Below are positions 60,331 through 64,000 of a stretch of 64,000 nucleotides of DNA, piece after piece. Position 1 is the first letter of the stretch. Every line of letters starts with the position of its first letter. The translations under genes were made by a program, and so were the position numbers. The notes under the pieces were generated by a model. That model had not been told where the DNA came from. It saw only the letters and a program-made list of their open reading frames with translations, and did no database searches. Source of the stretch: Atrichornis clamosus (Eukaryota; Chordata; Aves; Passeriformes; Menuridae); the NCBI GenBank assembly GCA_013400975.1, contig WBMZ01011880.1, positions 62,001 through 126,000 on the forward strand. Reading direction: 5' to 3'.

Positions 60331-63300
60331 AAAGTCACCACAATGTTGCACAAGATTGTAGAAGCATGAAAACCAGGGATCACAACACAAGTGACTCATG
60401 CAGGAAAGCAGAGGAACAGCAATGTAAGGAAATGGTGCAAGGTATGGTGGCATTGATTCACCTCTGGGATGGGCTTTCAGGGGAGCATGCATCCCACTCT
60501 CACAGAACCAGCACTTGGAGTCCTTTTATTTCTACTTCATGTTTGTCATGGGTATGATTCACTCTCACCCCTGGCAGATAAGGAGCCTTTGTACTAAAAG
60601 TTTGAAGTTTTCTGGGGTCTGATTCCATAAAAGAGTGAGGAACAAGCTGAATCTTTCACTTCCCACAATTTCCAGAGGCATTTGGCACCTGGCAGACTCA
60701 AGTTACTCAGGCAGCAGCATACAAAAATAATTAGCTCTTGCACATCACCGTTCTCAGGGGTATGTTACCTGACTAATTGGCAACTGGAGCAGAAATTCTG
60801 CTCCTTCACCTCATCAGACAACACAGAGAGCTCAGAAACAGCCTCAGTCTGTGCTTTAGTGGTACCTGCCAGTATGCAGAATACAAATGGCATTACTGTT
60901 CCCTCCCGTGGAGAACAAGAACAAAAGGAAGAGGCAAACCCATTCCTCTGTCCTAAGGGTGAGATGCTGTGCTTACTGGGGAGAATGTGTCAAGGAGACT
61001 GGCAGTATGGTCTCCCTGGCATTGACAGAGCCTCCGTGGTGTGCTCCCTGTCCCAGTAAACTTTAGATTTGTTACAGGTGGTCTCTGCGTTGAGCACCAG
61101 GCTTGCTCCAGTGCATGTGGAGTGCAGCAAAGTGATGCTCCACCCTAAATGAACAAATTGCAACCAAATGCATGCAACCAGCTGTCTAAGTCCAAGAGAG
61201 CTCATTCAGCCCCTCCAATCAAGGCAGCAGTAAAGAAAGACTATCTCTTTGAAACTCTTATTTCAGATTCTCTTGCTCATCAGAGCTATGCTTGATTCTG
61301 ACTCTGACAGAAAACAAGGCAAGTAACTGAGTTGGGGGGCTCACGCTTTTTTGTCAAAACTATGGAAACATGGAGCAGACTGAGGGAGGAGGGTCATATA
61401 GCAGCAGATTTTCTAACTATTTTCCAAGTGCAGGATTGAATAATGATTGTTGTAATCACAAGTTAGAAAGTCTGTGCAGCCTTATGTAAAGGGCACATAG
61501 ATGGCAGTTCTAAAGCACCTCCCAAGCCACAGGTTACCAGCTTCGCCACAGAGGCCCCGATGAAGGCTGACAGAACTTTCCTGGAATAATTTGAAGAAAG
61601 TGGTCTTGCTCCCCACAGGTTCCAATGGCATCACAAAGACCTCTGTATGGAGCCCATCGAGATACTGCACTGGAACACCATGATGTCAGTTTGATATCAT
61701 GAAGGCATTCCAAGGTTCCTGTGTCAGTGGAGAATTTTGGTTCTGTTCTGCTTGCAGCATTTCTTTTCTCAAAGAAAATCCTGCAATATTCACACACATA
61801 TTACAGAAATGCACTTTGGTTTGGCATTATCACTAGCAACCTCCCGAGAGCTTGCACCAGAGGTATTGCAGCAGCCACTGGATTTGTATCCAATCTTCAG
61901 TCTTGTTGGTTCACAGCTGATCCTCTCAGTTCCTGAGCTGTCAGTATCTGAAAGCTGCCGGGAAGGAATTCAGTCCCATCATCTAAAAACTACGCTATTT
62001 TGCTCCACAACCTGATATTTTTTTCAATTTTTTTTTCCTAAAATAAATACACATGGAACTGAACAGATTTTATAATTAATTTGGTTTTTAAAGTAGCTAA
62101 TGATGGACACTGAAAGACTATCAATATGTTTGAATGTTATTATTAGTTCTAAAAGAGTTGTTTATTTTTCTGTCAGCAGTTAATATTCTTTCTTTATTTT
62201 TTATTTTTTAGATTACCTTCTTTGAGGTAGAGATTTTGTCCAACTTCTGTTTGCAAAGCACCAAGTACAGTTTTGTTCCCCATTGCACCCACATCCCACA
62301 CATCTCATCCAATGTTTCAGAGCACTTTCAAAGATGAGCAAATGCCATGTTTTACAGAAGTGGATCTAAGGTGCATGCTGGTGCTTAGGTATAAGGCAAG
62401 AATAAGGAACAAGGCTTAGGATAAGCAGTTCGCCTGTCTAACAGACTACTGAGGGCACTGTTCTTAACATGTTAAGGACTCAGAATACAAATTGTCGTCA
62501 GTTCTGAACCCATATTATGCATTAATCAGGAGGAATTATTCTAAAAAGAAAATAGGGCACTCGGGTATCCTCTCAGAAAATCTTTTCAACACCTTCCCGG
62601 GGTCAGTGAACAAAGAACCTACACAGGAAAAGGCTCATCACTGGGAGAAGGGGATATCTGACACGGCTCAAGGATGGGAATTCACACGGTTAATCTTATA
62701 TCTGAGTTATCATCTTCAGTGGCACACTGGCTTGTCAACAACTCAGCACACTCTGGCAAGTTTCTGTTCTCGCATCGACACACGTAGCACTGATTTCCAA
62801 AGGGACAGATGTGCTGCTTCCAACAAATACAAAACACAGCAGCATAGGGGCTATAGAGCTGGAGAATGGGCTGCAGATTTCTGTTCCCAGCCAACCCAGC
62901 ATTCCCCTTCCATTTACAGTGGAGCTGAATTTACCCCTCGGCTAGAATCCCCACTGAATTCAAGAGATAATTAAGCTGGCATGTAATTTCCTCTTGATTG
63001 AAGTTGTAGCCATAGGATTTAAAATATTTAGCACTTATCAGAAGCATTTTTAAAGGGTCTTTGGATAACGGTAGAGAGAAACATCAGGAGTAAGGGAGTA
63101 CTTGGGATGACTGACTGCAGGAATATAGAATCTCCTCCTTCTTGACGTGACAATGAAATCTAATCCTTCCTAAAGTGTATGCAAAGCCCTTGATCTCTCT
63201 GACAGTGCTTTACTACATGCATTTTATTGGTGGGTGGCTGCTTGTTGTTGCTCTCATCTTTCTGGCCTGCTCCAATTCCCCATGAAACAGCAGAAGTTTC

Positions 63301-64000
63301 CCATTTCCTGCAGTGAGAATTGAGCAAAAAGTTTAAGCTGGATTTATTTTCCAGTTAATAGGCTGAGGCCTTGGTTTTTGTTTGCTTGTTTCAAAACACT
63401 ATGTAAAAAAATATGCTTGGTGAAATCTTTATATCTTCTCCCAGTCACATCCAGCATTCTCCACTCTCAGTTGCATCCTATAAACAGGTAGTATTTTCTT
63501 TGCTCAAATAAGAATGGTCTTTGCAACCCCTGAAACAAAATGAGCAGAGGGTGGAAGGTGTGTTTAATGATGGTGAAGACAGGGACTATGTCAGAGCCCT
63601 GAATCCAATATGGCATGGTGATTTGTGCTTTGGGGGGACATTGTTCTGTGAGCAGGGAGAATGGATAACAACAATCTTCCATCAGCCTTCTGGCTCAAAC
63701 ATGGCAAGTGGTCTGCCCTGGGCTATAATGTTCAACGCGTATATTTGGCATAGCTCCCTGAGGACACCTCTAGAAGGGCTGCAAGGAGAGAAGCATGTCC
63801 TGAATAACAGCTTGCTCTGCCTTTCCCTCCTCACGGCCGATGAACCCCAAGCTGAGGTACCATCAGGATGAGGCACAGGGAAATGCTGCTTCCCCTCTGG
63901 CTATTTACCTCTCCTGCAGGTCCCTTTCTGTTTGTAACTGCATTCCTCAGGTGTGATATGAGCTGAGCAAGTGTGTACATCGGTAGATGAGACGTGTGTG
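60331..64000. other. Intergenic sequence downstream of STAU2
   Basis: No gene recognised. In mammals the gene facing the STAU2 3' end is RDH10, tens of kilobases away; nothing here resembles it. A second AATAAA at 62042 would require a 3 kb 3'UTR. The 160-codon open frame at 62492-62974 has no ATG at all and is not a credible CDS. Confidence 0.6.

Noticed and set aside
62200..62260. A further exon after a T-rich TTTTTTAG acceptor-like site near 62211
   Set aside because: No reading frame with recognisable protein and no donor supporting it; STAU2 already has its stop at 59065.
62492..62974. The longest open frame in the window, 160 codons on the + strand downstream of STAU2
   Set aside because: It opens with TTG and contains no ATG anywhere, has no domain or signal, and lies in intergenic sequence. 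Length alone is explained by chance over six frames of 64 kb.
1..64000. CRISPR array, operon, prophage or bacterial mobile island
   Set aside because: No regularly spaced repeats, no prokaryotic gene density; the splice sites, CR1 elements and STAU2 exons show vertebrate nuclear DNA.

Overview
The window looks like nuclear DNA of a bird, most likely one very long intron plus the 3' end of one gene. Four things point to birds. The dispersed repeats are CR1 LINE fragments with the avian-type 3' end (an 8-bp GATTCTGT-like tail). There is one avian-type endogenous-retrovirus solo LTR. Repeat density is low and the background is AT-rich and CpG-poor. The only convincing coding exons match the vertebrate STAU2 (Staufen2) C-terminus. 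I cannot name the species, and I see no sign of bacterial, plasmid or phage sequence.

Gene content: on the + strand, positions 58044-58132 and 58972-59065 are the last two coding exons of STAU2, a double-stranded-RNA-binding protein that moves and regulates mRNAs in neurons and in dividing progenitors. They encode the last helix of the degenerate fifth dsRNA-binding domain and the short hydrophilic tail. The splice sites are consensus, the phase joins cleanly, and the stop is TAG at 59063-59065. The 3'UTR follows, with candidate poly(A) signals at 59765 (ATTAAA) and 60304 (AATAAA). I did not find the preceding exon, so positions 1-58043 are read as the 3' part of one STAU2 intron of at least 58 kb.

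Layout of the intron: 1-5592 is unique AT-rich sequence. A CR1 fragment lies at 5593-5745 (minus). 5746-22675 is mostly unique and holds three blocks that look like regulatory or conserved noncoding sequence (16240-16790, 17541-17860, 19850-20340). A longer 3' CR1 copy sits at 22676-23370 (plus). Another regulatory-looking block is at 24010-24200. A CR1 fragment is at 27780-27893 (minus). Further candidate blocks are at 30985-31160 and 42925-43060. The solo LTR occupies 34591-35121 (plus). Possible ancient MIR or tRNA-derived SINE remnants are at 37340-37400 and 49345-49455. 60331-64000 is intergenic sequence downstream of STAU2 with no gene I can support.

Almost all of the many 60-160-codon open frames are chance frames. 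Several of the longest have no ATG start. I found no new protein system. The most useful leads are the candidate noncoding elements inside the giant STAU2 intron, especially the CpG-enriched block at 16.2-16.8 kb and the paired octamer-like motif plus perfect hairpin at 42.9-43.0 kb.
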